Assembly: GCA_003640385.1 (NCBI GenBank)
Contig: RCAB01000236.1
Coordinates: 32,654-96,653 of the forward strand
Length of the DNA: 64,000 bases
Source: Setaria digitata
Taxonomy: Eukaryota; Nematoda; Chromadorea; Rhabditida; Setariidae
Direction: 5' to 3'
In this document: one piece after another, positions 1 through 13,100 of the stretch
How the letters are laid out: every line of letters starts with the position of its first letter
Numbering within the stretch: position 1 is the first letter of the stretch
The notes under the pieces: generated by a model
Database searches by the model: none
What the model was told of the DNA's origin: nothing
The model's input: the letters and a program-made list of their open reading frames with translations, nothing else
Made by a program: the position numbers and the translations under genes

Positions 1-275
1 GAATGGTGAACAAATTCGTAATTGAGATATTCATTAATGAGCAAGTAAACTGGAAATNCAATGGTGAACAAATTCGTAATTAAAATATTCATTAATGAGC
101 AAGTAAACTAGAAATTTTTAAATAAATAACCTTTTCTTTCCTGCTGTCTCTTCTCGTCTGTATCCNGAATGGTGAACAAATTCGTAATTGAGATATTCAT
201 TAATGAGCAAGTAAACTGGAAATTTTTAAATAAATAACCTTTTCTTTCCTGCTGTCTCTTCTCGTCTGTATCCCA
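1..275. repeat. Triplicated intron sequence around single-N joints at 58 and 166
   Basis: Copies begin at about 1, 60 and 168, each starting 'aatggtgaacaaattcg' and differing by a few bases (for example ttgagat versus ttaaaat). Each copy boundary is exactly a lone N. This looks like unmerged overlapping contig ends rather than a biological tandem repeat. Confidence 0.75.
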
Positions 276-380
276 TCTCAACCATACAAACAGCGCAATA
301 ATAAAAGCAGTTACTCCGGAAAATAAAATAAAAAAATATGCAACATATTCCGGTCCCAAATCATCCTCTGTCGATATCAT
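239..380 (-). CDS. Small single-pass membrane protein, first coding exon (partial)
   Basis: The reading frame opens with ATG at 380 and runs to a likely splice donor (AAAG then GTTATT) at 239/238, giving about 47 residues. It has an acidic N-terminus (MISTEDDLGPEY), one hydrophobic segment at about residues 15-33 (AYFFILFSGVTAFIIALFVW) and then a charged tail (RWDTDEKRQQERK). This looks like a short single-pass membrane protein with a charged cytosolic end. I do not recognise the family. The rest of the gene lies left of the window or in a region scrambled by two single-N joints at 58 and 166, where the same roughly 105-bp intron sequence appears three times. It is divergent from RER1, with about 1.2 kb between the two starts. 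Confidence 0.5.
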
Positions 381-1584
381 GTTGGTTATTTGAGTCTTAA
401 AAACGATAAATGATAATCTTTTGAGTAAAAAAGAAAAAAGGTGACAAATGACTAATTAATAAATGACTTCTTCTGGGTTCACAAATTTCTGGAAAAAACA
501 CTTTCTTTGTTTAGAAATGTTCAGTAAAATATTGGCTCTAATCTCAGTTTGATAAAAAAAAAAAAAAATGCATATAACTTATCCCATGGTAAAATGGAGA
601 AATACCACATAGGCAGAGGTTAGAGCAATCAGAAATTACAACTAGTACATAGTAAAAATAGAACTGTAGATGCTTAAAACATGTAAATGAACTGAATGAA
701 TAAATAAGACGAAAAATTAAAAAATAATAAACAAACAAACAAAATAAAAAAATAAACAAAAAACTTTCAAATTGCAGAGAATGGTGCTTATTAAATTACT
801 GGGCAAGATTAGTGCTGCAGACAAATCAAAAGTACGAATTGCGGTTGGGTGTCGAAATGCAAAAGTGGCACAACTGCACCTAAAAATCTTCGTCATTAAC
901 TAGTGAAGTTTTAATGAGTGACAGGGAGGGAGTGGAAGAAGAATTCACTTAATTGCCTGACCTTTTTTTTTTTCCCCTTTTCACCATTACTGAAAGTGAT
1001 ATCAGTTATTAGTCCTTAATCTGTTTGGAATTTAAATTAAGCGTGAAATTTTCCCATATGACACGTCATCTTCAACTGTACAAAATGTCAATGCCTGAAA
1101 TAAGATGTAAGAATACGTGAATTAGAAAGTTACTTTACGTAGAAGTTGAATTTGGAACATTTCACTAATGCAAATCGTCAAAATATGTTTAAAATAGGTT
1201 GCTAATTGTTAGCTAAAATTCTCGGATCAATGTTTAATGGGGCCCATATACTTGTTTTCACGGAAGGCGTCTGAAATTTAGATCTTTTACGCTGTGAAAA
1301 ACTGCCATGCAACGTGGGCACTTTGCTTCATTCATTCTTCTGGTTTTTTTTTGGAGAGATGCGTGTATGAATGAAGCATGAAAAATTTAGAAAGAGATAA
1401 TTGCTACGTATGAGAGAGAAAAGGAAATTACGTTTTTTACGCTTAATGGAATCCATAAAACGTGTTATGCAGTTGTGGAGTACATACATATACGTGGCAC
1501 ATTTGACGATGAAAGATGAACAATGGAGAGTTAAGGTCATGGTAAAATTATGCTTCAGGAACCAAATTCAGATTCGCTGGTTGA
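381..1584. other. Divergent intergenic region between the small membrane protein and RER1
   Basis: This AT-rich stretch carries homopolymer runs and no open frame with coding character. It should hold the promoters and 5' UTRs of both divergent genes, but I cannot point to a specific TATA box or transcription start. Confidence 0.5.
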
Positions 1585-3394
1585 ATGGAGGATTCTAGCG
1601 ACCTCCGTGATCGACCAAATATTGTGTCACGTTTCTTCTCAAGTCTAGCTGTGGTTTGGTTTTTAGTTTCTTTTATGTTCTTGTTTTCAAATTTTAAGTT
1701 TTTTTTTTTTGAAAAATTGTAATACAGTAAGATGAAAATGGAACTTTCTTGCACGTNATTTTTGAATTTTAAGTTTTTTTTTTGAAAAATTGTAATACAG
1801 TAAGATGAAAATGGAACTTTCTTGCACGTCCGTATATCACGTCCGTATATCCGTATATTTGTATTTTCTAGAAATATCAGTATTACTTGGATAAGTTAAC
1901 GCCATACGCTTCAGTTCGGTGGGGAATTGCGATTGCCTTCATTATCATTTTTCTTTGGCGAATCATCGAATTACAGGCTGGTATTTTATTCTTCCAGACT
2001 TTTGAGTTTTAGTTTATGTTATTTTTGTGATAGAGAAAGAAGCCAGTAGAAATATGTCAACTTTATTTATCAGTAATCCAGCTGGAATGGTTTTACAGTG
2101 GTATCTTCATCCGATGTGTAAATTTTCTTTCATTATAGTTATGCTACTTTAGATACTTAGATCGCTCTTCTATACTTTCACATATCGCCTCTTTTAGGGT
2201 TTCTACATTGTTACTTACGCGCTTGGGATTTATTATTTAAATTTGTTCCTTGCATTTCTGACACCAAAAATTGATCCAGCACTTGATTTTGAAAGCGAAG
2301 GTGAGTAAATAATCTTTATTTATTTCTAGAAGTTCAATTACTGATCGACGCTGTATTAACGGATATTTGCTGGAGTATGGCAGTTTTTTTTTGATTCTCT
2401 TGTTATAGTGTGATATATGCTGCCTAGTACAAGGATTTTTCTTTTAAACTTTCCTTTAAAAAAGTAAGATTCGAAATTTGTTATCAAGTAAATCGTTTTA
2501 GATGAAGATGGACCAACTTTACCGTCTAAGGGAACTGAAGAATTTCGTCCATTTATGAGGCGTTTACCGGAATTTAAGTTTTGGTATGTTTCGCTTCTAT
2601 TTTCAACGAATGTATATCACGAAAAATTCAGTAGCGTTGTGGCGGGAAAACTAGATATCACTTTTCAAATGCAGAAATATTTTACATTTAACTAGATGCA
2701 GTTTTTAGCAGCTTATCGATAAGGTATGATCACTTCATTTTGAGAAAAGTTTTTCAGTCTGGAAAAGTGGGATCAGTTGGTTTTTTTTCTTTTTTTTTTT
2801 CAGGTATTCAGCCACTAAGGCAACAATTGTTGCATTTATATGCACATTTTTTGAAATATTCAATGTTCCAGTTTTTTGGCCCATACTCGTCATGTATTTC
2901 ATCGTTTTAACTTGTCTCACTATGAAACGACAAATTATGGTATAGTTTTATCTTGGAAAAAGAAGGTCCTCATTATGCTGGTATTGAAAATAGTTGAAAA
3001 ATGGAAGTAAAATACAAGAAGGATATTCAAATTCCATGATTGCTGTGATTCTTATGATTTAATCCGGTCATTTAACCCAGTTTTTCTAGTGCTACTAAGT
3101 AGTATTCCTTTTTCCTGAGACTCAAGGGGTTATAATCGACTTTCTTCAGTTATATGATTTTCATTTTTTGATTTTATTTTCTTTCTGATAATGAATATTA
3201 GATGAGTTCTGGTAATCCTTTATCTTTTGTGGTTTTTCTACCTTTCTACATAATCATCTTTTTTTTTATGTAGCTGGAGATTTTAATGTATAGGTCCATT
3301 TCAGCATATGATAAAATATCGCTACATACCGTTTACCACAGGAAAACCTCGGATGCGTGGAAAAGAAGATTCCGGTGTGGTTGTGCAAGGCTAG
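1585..3394 (+). CDS. rer-1: RER1, ER-Golgi retrieval receptor
   Basis: RER1 is a four-span membrane protein of the early Golgi that returns escaped ER membrane proteins and unassembled subunits to the ER through COPI vesicles. Exons are 1585-1653, 1881-1976, 2198-2300, 2502-2583, 2804-2939 and 3305-3394, giving 191 aa, which fits the family size of about 190-200. Recognisable blocks are RPNIVSRFF near the N-terminus, [62 protein letters not shown] and the C-terminal [20 protein letters not shown]. The start was taken at ATG 1585 because this frame leads directly into the conserved block and phases stay open through all six exons. Intron 2 must use a GC donor (CAG then GCTGG at 1977) to keep frame. 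Intron 1 contains a false duplication around N 1757. The next gene downstream is on the same strand 1.7 kb away. Confidence 0.93.
1684..1829. repeat. Duplicated intron segment around N 1757
   Basis: 1684-1756 and 1758-1829 are near-identical (ending acttt-cttgcacgt) on either side of a lone N inside RER1 intron 1. The copies differ mainly in T-run length. Likely an assembly overlap. Confidence 0.75.
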
Positions 3395-5110
3395 TGCCTA
3401 CATACTACTTCGTCTGTATGTGTCTCTCAGTTCTATCAGTTCTGATGTTTCAGGCAGTTCTTCACTCTTTTAGTTTAATTTTTAAACGTTGATGGCTGCT
3501 TAACTCACCATATACAATTACTTATGAATTTGTTTATCTGGCACTCGCAGTTAAAGCGAAACTCTAGCTTGGTTTGAAATGTTTTTCGGAATGATGTAAA
3601 TCCTTTTCTTTTTTAATGGTGTCCTGCATATATGCGTAATCTTAATGCTTTTCGCTCGTGTAATCGCTTTTTTTTCCATTTTTTAATTTTTAATTTTTTT
3701 TTTTTAACGATTATATTAGTGTTGAAAAAGAACCTGAAGACGAAAGGGCATATTTGTGCTGAGGATTACTGGAATATTTAGCGCAACTTATGTCCCTAAA
3801 AGTTTTAAATTGTTAATTGAAACTTAAAAACTTCTGTGATCAAGTGAAAAGTTTTTGTTTTCAGCTGAAACTGCTGTGATTTGAATGAACGTTGCATAAC
3901 CAGAATACGATGCTTCTTTTTGACTCTTAACGGCGGACAATTTCTTCTCCAGATATGTTGAAAAGGAACTGCCTTCGTTTCACAAAAATTTCTAATTTTA
4001 TTATTCATTCCTTTATCCCACAATAGCATCAGTAAGCAGTGCTCGCTATTTAAGTTATAGTGCAATCTTAGCCTTGTTATCACCAGACATCGATGTTGTT
4101 ATTGTTTGTGCCGAAGCCACTAATATTTTTGTTTAATTTTAGCGAGAATTCGAATTTTTATTCTTATATAGGATTTTGGTGAACTTCACTTGTTGATATT
4201 ATTTAGTTAGTCTTATGGCTTAAATATAGTTAGAGAATGCATATATTTTAGGTAATTTGTTTTTTTAAAATATTTCACTTTTTCCATAAAGAAGGGACAT
4301 TTTAATACCGATTATCAATTTAATTCCGTGAGCAGAATAACAGTATATTAAATACATTAGATGAGAATAGGGTAGAAATATGTAAGGATCTTGTCTCTTA
4401 TTGAAAAGTAATGGTATACTAGATTACTTGAAATTATTTTTCTATTCAAGCGATAATGGCACTTACCGATGCAGTGTTCAAATTAAATATTATATGGATA
4501 AAATTGTGATCAAACTATCGCTGTATCAGTTTTGTGGCGTATTAAATTGTTTTGATATTACAGATCTTTGGTGGAAAAATAATGTCGCGTGAACAAATGA
4601 TTATAATTAGCATCTCTAATATTTTCTTTCGTTTTTGTTTAATATTTATCATTTTGACATACGGCATAAATTTTCGTTCTGCCGAGCATTCCTCCTATTA
4701 ATTACTATTTGTAAAGCGTCGTTTATCTTTTCGGTAAGCATGATGATTGAGTGAAGAGCTACGTTAATTAGTAAAAAGTACCCGCTTTTTTTCGTGATAT
4801 TTAATAGCAACTGTTGTGTAATAAAGAGGGTAATCTACAAGGGGAGTTGTAAGATATTTGCTGGATGTTTTTACCTTCGAAAATCCATTTTTGCTTTTTA
4901 TTTTATATGGGTTAAGCAATTTGTTGCTATTTATTTTCCATATTTATTGCAAAAACATCACATAGCCTTTTCTTTTCCCTCTCATCCTGGCCATAGTTAG
5001 TTACATTGGATAAATTTTCCTCCCCAATAGCTACGGTACAACACACTCCACTCTACTGTAAGGAAGTTATTTTACTATAAGTAGTGTAATTGGAATATTT
5101 ATTGTTACAG
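3395..5110. other. Intergenic region between RER1 and eIF3L
   Basis: This 1.7-kb AT-rich stretch holds the RER1 3' UTR and the 5' side of the eIF3L gene. Short open frames here (for example 3805-4083 minus and 4401-4592 plus) have no splice context or recognisable motifs. The last bases before the eIF3L ATG are a splice-acceptor sequence (gttacag, 5104-5110). Confidence 0.5.
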
Positions 5111-8100
5111 ATGGTGCGAGATTCATTTGACGGTGGGCATACAGGTGATCCGGAGCGTGATCTTGCATATGAAAGGGAGCATCTACGACGAGGTTTGTTT
5201 AATACAATTATTAAAAGTTTGTTCTGGTTATTATAGATCAGTTGATTGTCACTTATTCATAAAGCATATGCAAGACGATGAAATCTTTTGGTTAAGATTA
5301 GAATGATGTTCGGATAGAATTGTGAACTGAATAGAAATTTTAAATTAGTAAAGAAAGATTTGTTTCGGAAAGCATGATCACAAATCCATTATTAAATTTG
5401 TTTTCAGAAAACGTAAATGAAAAAACACCATGTCTTACTCAGTAACTTTAGATAGTTGCAGCTCGGATTTCGAAATTTGATTTCTTTTGATTAATGACGA
5501 TTATTTTCCCTACCTGCGAAACCATTATAAGCTTCTTATCTCAGCACCACGGGAGTAATAAATAATCATTTATGAGCTGCACCTCATAGTTTGATATTAT
5601 TTTTGTGAATATTGAACTGACATGTTAAACATTGTAAGATATATTTTTAGATAATTTAAATGATGAAGTGGTACCAGATGATGTTGCCCAATATTTGATT
5701 TATTTCAAACGAATGATTGATGAAGAAAATGTTGTTGAAATACATAATCTATACGAGCACGGTTTCCCAGATCTTACGGAGCGCTATTTCCAGCAACGTC
5801 TCTGGCCAAACGAGGAAGCAGTAGAAAACATCGTTGGTTCAGGTTGGTTCATTTCTTTTTGGTAGCATAATGAAGTTTAGGTGATCTTCAGAGAGTCACG
5901 AGCATCCAAAAAAAAGAAAAAACTTCCTTTAAATAATTCACTTTTGCATTTGAAAATGGTTGCTGAGGCTTTAAGAGAACTTTTATGATGCAGGTTTTAA
6001 TCCGAATACGTTTCGTTAGAATCCGTCGGCTGAAAAAAGTGATCGTCGCATGCACTGGTATTTTAAAGGTCACCGTATTCTAATCACAATAAAAAATTTA
6101 GTTTCTCTCTATTGTTGAGTCGTAAAATCAAATTTGCAAAAATTTTAGATAGCCGAGTTTTCATTATTCTCTACAAGGAGCTGTATTTTCGTCATGTATA
6201 TACTCGGATGCAACGCGGTCCATCTCTGGCTCATCGTTTTGATTCATATCAGAACTACCAGGTTAGCCACAAAATATATACAGATATCAATGAAAAAGGA
6301 TTTTTCGAGTTTCAACCAATATATTATAGGAACTGTTTTGTGAAATACTGACACCTGAAAAACAACCATTGTCGCTTCAGTTACCAAATGTATGGCTATG
6401 GGATATCATTGACGAATTCGTTTACCAGGTGATAATTATTTGTTCAATTTATTTCCATGTAGTTACTTATTTTTGTTACTCAGCAATTAACTTAGAAAAT
6501 TAACTTCTAGTATATATCAACTGTTAGTATTTGTTGCCTTGCAAAGACTAAAGTAGGGAGTTATAATCAAGTTGTAGTTGCTTCTAGTTTTTTTTTTTTT
6601 TTTNAGAGACCAAAGTAGGGAGTTATAATCAAATTGTAGTTGCTTCTAGTTTTTTTTTTTTTTGGTTTTTATGTGCATTTTAAATCAAACTACATATGTA
6701 GTAGCGAAGGACTTGTTGATAGAATTATTAAAACTGTTATGCATACATTTTTAATTTTTCAGTTTCAAGCCTTCTGTCTATATAAAGCGAATCCTGGGAA
6801 GAGAAGTCCGGAAGAATATGAAGACCTTCTTTCAATTGAGCAGAATCAGAGTGTATGTATTTTCATATATCAGTTAACTAACATATGTATCATTATATTT
6901 TACTATCATGTTCCAGGCTTGGAATATTTACCCGGTGTTAAATATTTTATATTCTTTGCTGGCAAAATCACAAATTGATGAACAGTTGTTGGCTATACGA
7001 GAAGGAAGTAGGTTGACTCTCACCAAATATATTTTAATGCTGGTACACGGAGGCTGCACAAGTATAACTGTATATTATGTAAAAATAAAAAACATTTCTA
7101 TTATTTGGTTGTAATGATTTGTGAGCTCTCGCACAGTTTAGTTTTGCAAAAAATTTTGCTGCCATTTTACCTAGGAAATCCGGATGATGTTGCTGACGAA
7201 TTTGGCCGCTCTGCCTTATATTTTAAACTTGGTTATTTCTCTTTAATTGGTTTACTGCGTACACATGTACTACTCGGAGATTATCATCAAGCACTGAAGA
7301 CTGTTGAAAATCTTGAACTAGATCCAAAGGTATAATGAGAGGNAAAAAATTTTGCTGCCATTTTACCTAGGAAATCCGGATGATGTCGCTGACGAATTTG
7401 GCCGCTCTGCCTTATATTTTAAACTTGGTTATTTCTCTTTAATTGGTTTACTGCGTACACATGTACTACTCGGAGATTATCATCAAGCACTGAAGACTGT
7501 TGAAAATCTTGAACTAGATCCAAAGGTATAATGAGAGGAAATATCAGTCATTTTTTTCACTTGTTTACTGAATTTTTGATAAAATATTGCGTGAAATTCT
7601 TGATTTTAATTCTTTTTCTGCAGTAGGCATTTAATGATTGTATTAGCTTTTCCTGTTACTACATTTCATATTTCGATACGAGATGATTTATGTATGGTTT
7701 CACTCTCCATATTCTTACTGCTCCAAAAAAAAAAAAAAATTTCCATTGCTCCAAAAGTGAAGTTCAGAGACTCATACAAGATAAGAAATTTTCTTTCTCC
7801 AAATCTTCTCGGTTTCTAGAGCTTCTCACTTTTATTACATTTTTTAGGGATTGTACAACACCGTTCCCTCATGTCTCGTTACATTTCACTATTTTGTTGG
7901 TTTCTCTCATATGATGATGCGGAATTATGGTGAAGCTACGAAGATATTCGTAAACTGCTTGCTTTACATACAGCGAACTAAAAGTGTTCAACAGCAAAAT
8001 CAGCAGCAGAAGAAGAACTTTCAGTATGATGTGGTGAATACTGGTTATTTAATTATTAATAGAACGCACTACGTTATATTGAACAAGCTGTTTCATTCAG

Positions 8101-9602
8101 TTCTTTTAAATTGCTTTTCCTTACCTTATTCGTTTTACGCAACACGTAGTTGTTATAATACTGAAAATTTGCAAAATATTTTTACGGTGTTTTTGCTAGT
8201 ATCGCATTGTGATTCATTTTTTTCCTTTCAACTTTCTCAAAAATTTTGGTAAGGAATGTATTTTTTTTTATTGCTGAAATCTTTATAGATTGGAAAAACG
8301 AACGAGCAGCTGTATCATCTGCTCGCCATTTGCTTGACTCTGCAACCTCAACGCATTGATGACTCCATTCAATCACAGCTATATGAAAGGACTGGTGAAC
8401 GCATGAACCACATGAGTAATGGGTCAGTATTGAAAGCTTTTGAATTTGAAAAGTAATTTGAATTAAAAAGCTTTTATCATTCATTTCTGAGTTTCGTTAT
8501 TTGTAATTCTTTACAGATCATTATGCCACCAGCTAAGTCCTAAATCATTCGTTGGGAAAAATCTAATCGAAAAGAATTTATTTTTTATTATTATGACATT
8601 ATCGATGGACTGCAGCTTTCCAATGCTTAAAGTTTTAACAAATCTCTTTTAGCGACATTGATGAGTTCCGCCTTGCTTTTCAACAAGGATGTCCAAAATT
8701 CTTATCTCCGACGACGGTAGTTTACGAAGGTCCAAATCAAGCAAAGGTTAATTTTCGTACCGACTCATTGATTTAGGAATCATTTCCTTTCATTAATGAA
8801 ACACTATAGGATTATAATAAAGTGTGGTCTTTCAGAATTTTCTTTTTTATTTCTAGGAACCGCTAATTCGTCAGTGTAACGCTTTTCTAGAAGAAATTGA
8901 GTCACAGATTATGTTGCCAATTTTGAGAGGCTATTTGAAACTGTATACGACGTTGCCAACAAGGAAGCTTGCAAGCTTCATGGATGTTAGTGGTAAGTTT
9001 CTATCTTCCTTCCATCTTCATAATGACTTGGAAATTTCTTTATGGAACTCTGAAGATATTGAGCGGTGGAGAAAGCATAACCTGGTAACTGGATATAATA
9101 TGATTACGAGATAATTAGAATAATTTAGAATGAAAAGAGACATTTAAAACAGACACGACCGAAGATATTGTTAGTAGTTTTTAATGAATTACAGATGCAG
9201 ATTACGATTCTTTTGTTGGGAAATTGTTGAGTTTCAAAATGATAGTCAATGAACTTGGCAAAGAATGTATAGATCGTTGTGAGATCGATGATTCGACGAC
9301 AGATCTTGATTTCTATGTTGATAAGGTTGATTTCTACGTTTTCATCCATTAATCTGGTCTTAAAATAAGCTAAAGATATTCTTTCACCCTTCCCTTATTT
9401 TAGGATATGATCATCATTGCGGACACAAAAGTTGCCCGACGAATTGGGGAGTATTTCATCAAGCAAATACAGAAGTTGCAGGAGGTGATTTTTTTTAAAA
9501 AGCGAGTGCAAAACCTCGGAATTTTTTGAACTTTCAACTGAGTCAAGACACTTTCAGGTGAACCGGAAATTAAAAGAACTGCCGGTTATTCCAGTCGCTT
9601 GA
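5111..9602 (+). CDS. eif-3.L: Translation initiation factor eIF3 subunit L
   Basis: eIF3L is a PCI-domain subunit of the eIF3 complex, which recruits the 43S ribosome to mRNA in the cytoplasm. Exons are 5111-5192, 5651-5842, 6149-6261, 6330-6428, 6763-6852, 6917-7007, 7175-7329, 7848-8033, 8289-8422, 8653-8746, 8857-8992, 9195-9325, 9404-9484 and 9558-9602, giving 542 aa (human about 564). Family blocks include [73 protein letters not shown] and, near the C-terminus, [17 protein letters not shown] in the PCI region. The ATG follows a splice acceptor with no gap, as expected for spliced-leader trans-splicing or a 5' UTR intron. A second copy of the 155-bp exon sits at 7371-7525 beyond a lone N. 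Including both would break the frame, so it is treated as an artefact. Confidence 0.93.
6543..6663. repeat. Duplicated intron segment around N 6604
   Basis: The sequence 'aagtagggagttataatcaa' plus the following T-run occurs on both sides of a lone N at 6604, in the eIF3L intron 6429-6762. Likely an assembly overlap that closed at a poly-T tract. Confidence 0.7.
7147..7539. repeat. Falsely duplicated eIF3L exon around N 7343
   Basis: A block of about 195 bp is present at 7147-7342 and again at 7344-7539, separated by a lone N. Both copies contain the acceptor, the whole 155-bp exon (7175-7329; 7371-7525) and the donor. In the exon they differ by a single base (gatgttgct versus gatgtcgct), which is silent. 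The identity extends equally into both flanking introns, as expected of a contig overlap or an unmerged allele pair. Confidence 0.85.
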
Positions 9603-10194
9603 AGTTATCACAATCCCTATAAAATTTTCCAAATTCCAGTTGCTTTATTTTTTTTGTTCCGGAGATTTACAAATTTATTTCGTATGATGCTGTAATACTC
9701 TAATAATGAAATGGAAGTGTTTTCTGTTGTGTTTTATGTGATATCGCACAACTAATTTTGCGGGATGATTACCGCTGGATAATGAATTGAATTCAAAGAA
9801 AAGTATTCGGTTTCGAAATTCGGGAATATGAGTTCTTTAGAATTGCAATGGTTTGTTGTGGGAAAAGAATGATATCGTCATTGGGTTTATTCGGACATCC
9901 AAATTCAAAGGGAAGACAGAGTTAAAGTATTTGAAAGGAAATGCTTCGCTTGAGTTATAATTACAGATTAAATCAGAGACTTACACTGGAACAGGTTATA
10001 TTTCCACTGTGAAAATCAAAAATTTGTGTGTAAATTTCAAAATCCAGATGGAAAGCTGCATCAAAAATTTTGCATTTCACAAATAACTGCAAGTAGTTGT
10101 TTTCAAGTGCTTTGTTCTGGAAACGGAGTTCTTTATAGATTATTCCTCTCAAAATCAGAGATATTATTTCCGAGAATGACTTAAATTTTTTGAA
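9603..10194. other. Convergent 3' region between eIF3L and the DEPDC1-like gene
   Basis: About 590 bp hold the 3' UTRs of two converging genes. I see no coding frame of note and no strong single polyadenylation signal. Confidence 0.5.
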
Positions 10195-13100
10195 TCAAAA
10201 GTGGAAATTCTTAATCCGATCGATAAGCCGAGTTTTCGGTAATTCGGGAGACGGGAACTTCTGTGCATAGATCTCCGGATATGTCTTTTTGAACTGAAAA
10301 AAGATAGGAAGTAAGAAAAATGAAATTTAATTAAATTTGGCTACTCTTCGAACTAACCTTCTTGAGTCGCTGCTTCCGATCTGCAACTGAAAGGTTTTCG
10401 TCAGTTAATATGCCGTCTAGGAGAGAAAGCAGGTGACTATCAACATTTTTCTTCTGCGATTCATATTCTTCCACTTTGATTGGCTCACAGAAGTGTTCCT
10501 TCAAACGTTCCGTACTTGTTTCATTGATGGTTTTCTGCTGTGCAATTGGTGATTGCTTGATAATAACCTAAAAATTTTCAAAAGTCACTGCTGTCAATTT
10601 TTCACCACTTTTCTTTTTTCTGGATCCTATTTTTGATGCTAATACTGAACACTAAATTCAAATGATGATAGCTAAAGTGTTAAATCTAATAAAAACCAAC
10701 TTTAGCGAGAATAATTTTATTAATTCTAAAAAAAAACATTCAAAATAAGATTAAATTGACCCACGTATCTCTTTTAACGACTCCTTAGTGTAAACAATTA
10801 CCTCATGTGGTAACGAAAGTTGATGCTTAACTTCTAAAATATATACTTCTGGAATGGAAAACGTGTCACATTCATTATCCATTAAAAATATAACCAGCTG
10901 CCGGCATTCAGATGTATTAATGGTTCCAGATGTATGTATTATCTTGTTCGGCAGATATTCGAGAACCTAACAACGAATAATTTTAATAAACAGCACTTGA
11001 GAGAGAAATAACAGTTCATCTCACATCTCAAAAGTTTTAATAATTTCTGAGATCTCGCAACAAAAGAATTTAATATGCTGTAGAACAACCATGTTACATA
11101 TACTTTGCCCGAAAGAATATCAAATATTGTAGTTTAACTCAGTAAATTTCAGACAGAAAGATGCTAAACAGTATTTTACTTTCTAATTATGATAGGCAGT
11201 GCTGTGCTTCTAAGACTTCGAAAACTTTTTCCTTTTAGAAATAGGTATAAAAAGGGAATAAGTTTTTAAAGAGAAAATTTAAGAAAATTCCTGGAAATCT
11301 TTAAGATTATTTCTTACGACTGATCGATTGTCACGACGTTTATCCATCCTTAAGCAATAATTTCGGCTGACTCGTTGCATAAAGCGCAACAAATAGTGCA
11401 ACCTACGACGAACACGTGGCTCCAGCGTTAGCATTACCAAAGATATTGCCTCCTTTAGTAATTTCTGATTTTCATTATCAATTCCTGCAAAAAAATCAAG
11501 TATTTTAACAACAGTTATGTGCTATTTTCAACTGCTCTCAAAAACATGAAAACCACTTTTTTAATATACGACTAATAATTTCAATAAAGTACGGACCCAG
11601 ATACAGAACGCAAAGTTATAACCTAATATCGAAACACAGTGGAATTATAGTCTGAATAAATAAGCACAAGTTTCACTTCGAAGATCATGAAGTATAATAA
11701 ACTAGGTTGGTTGTGTGTCCATCACAAAAAGCTAGTGGATAAAAATGAAATCAGGCGCCAACCAGCAATAAGTGTACAAGATTCTACACAAGGACTGCTT
11801 GCGCGTGGCACGAGCGTGTTTACTCGAGCCAATTCCTCGATGCGCTGCATAAGCTCTGGACTTCGCTGCAAACCCGGAAGCCGAGTTAAAATAGCTTCAT
11901 AGGCCATTTTGCAAGCTGAAAATGATTTTAAGAAACAGAACTAAGCAAAAATGAACTGTCTCGAACAGTTAACTTGAATTCCTAATGATCATTCTGAGTA
12001 GTTTGTCCAGGCACCGTTCGATTATTATTTTATTACTACTATGTAAAACAAAATGCTATTATTTTGAACAAAATATCCTATCTCTTCGATTATTATGTTC
12101 AGTTATTTAAAATCAATAAAGAATAACTAACAACACAACCTCTTTAAAAAAAATTCTCAGAAAATCCCTTTCATATTCACAATTCATTTTCACTAATCCC
12201 TTATCTCTTGCCTTTAATTTACAACTTACAAAAACTGTCATTGTCTGCTGATAAAGTAGATACGGAAGACCGCGTAGCGTTCGGTGGTGACATGACGTGT
12301 TCCTCACAAGCAAATCCTTTACAAGGTGATATTGTTGTGTGGAAATTGCGGCTTTCATCTTCGCCATTTATTTTATCATGATTCTATTAAAAAGAAAAAG
12401 TTTTGAGTTGTGCATTTCTGCAATTTTTCCCAACTAAAATAACGAACCATGATTGTTACAATATTCCTTATATTTATACAAGAGTATATTATACCTGCGG
12501 ATTAACGGTTCTTTGCACGTAACGTGTAAATGGTGAACTGCTAGCACAAAAAACTGTCTCCTTATGAAGTTCTGCTGAAAATAACGCATTGTTAATTAAT
12601 TTCGCCCACTTTGTGCATTTCTGTATTCCGTGTCAAAAGTACAAATATCAAAGATACAAAATCTTAAAATTTCAACCCTGGTTGAAATAAACAATTGATT
12701 ATACAAACAAAATAGAACAGAACAAAATCACCTGACTGCTGCTTTCGAAGACTTCTTTGTCGAAATAACTGTATGATACGTAGCACTGACAGTGCCAAAA
12801 AATTTGGAAGCATGGGACAATCTTTATCAAATTGTTCACATACACTTTTGAAAACATTTAATTCGAATCCTTCGTATGGCACATGCGTGGATTCCGTGAA
12901 TTTTGTGTCGAATGGCCATCGCGACAAATATCGCATCATTGTTATAACATAATTTGTTAGGTAATCTACAATTAAAAAAAAAAATGATTTTCTGTATTTT
13001 TTTTCAAGCCTTTCAAATTATATTTATTGCCCATGCTGAAAGCGTCCTCACTAGCTCATTATTTTTGTCCAACATTACAAAAAATTGTTCGCTCGAAGGT

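Noticed and set aside
3805..4083. A 92-codon minus-strand open frame downstream of RER1
   Set aside because: No domain or splice context, and it lies in the RER1 3' UTR area. Codon use looks random.
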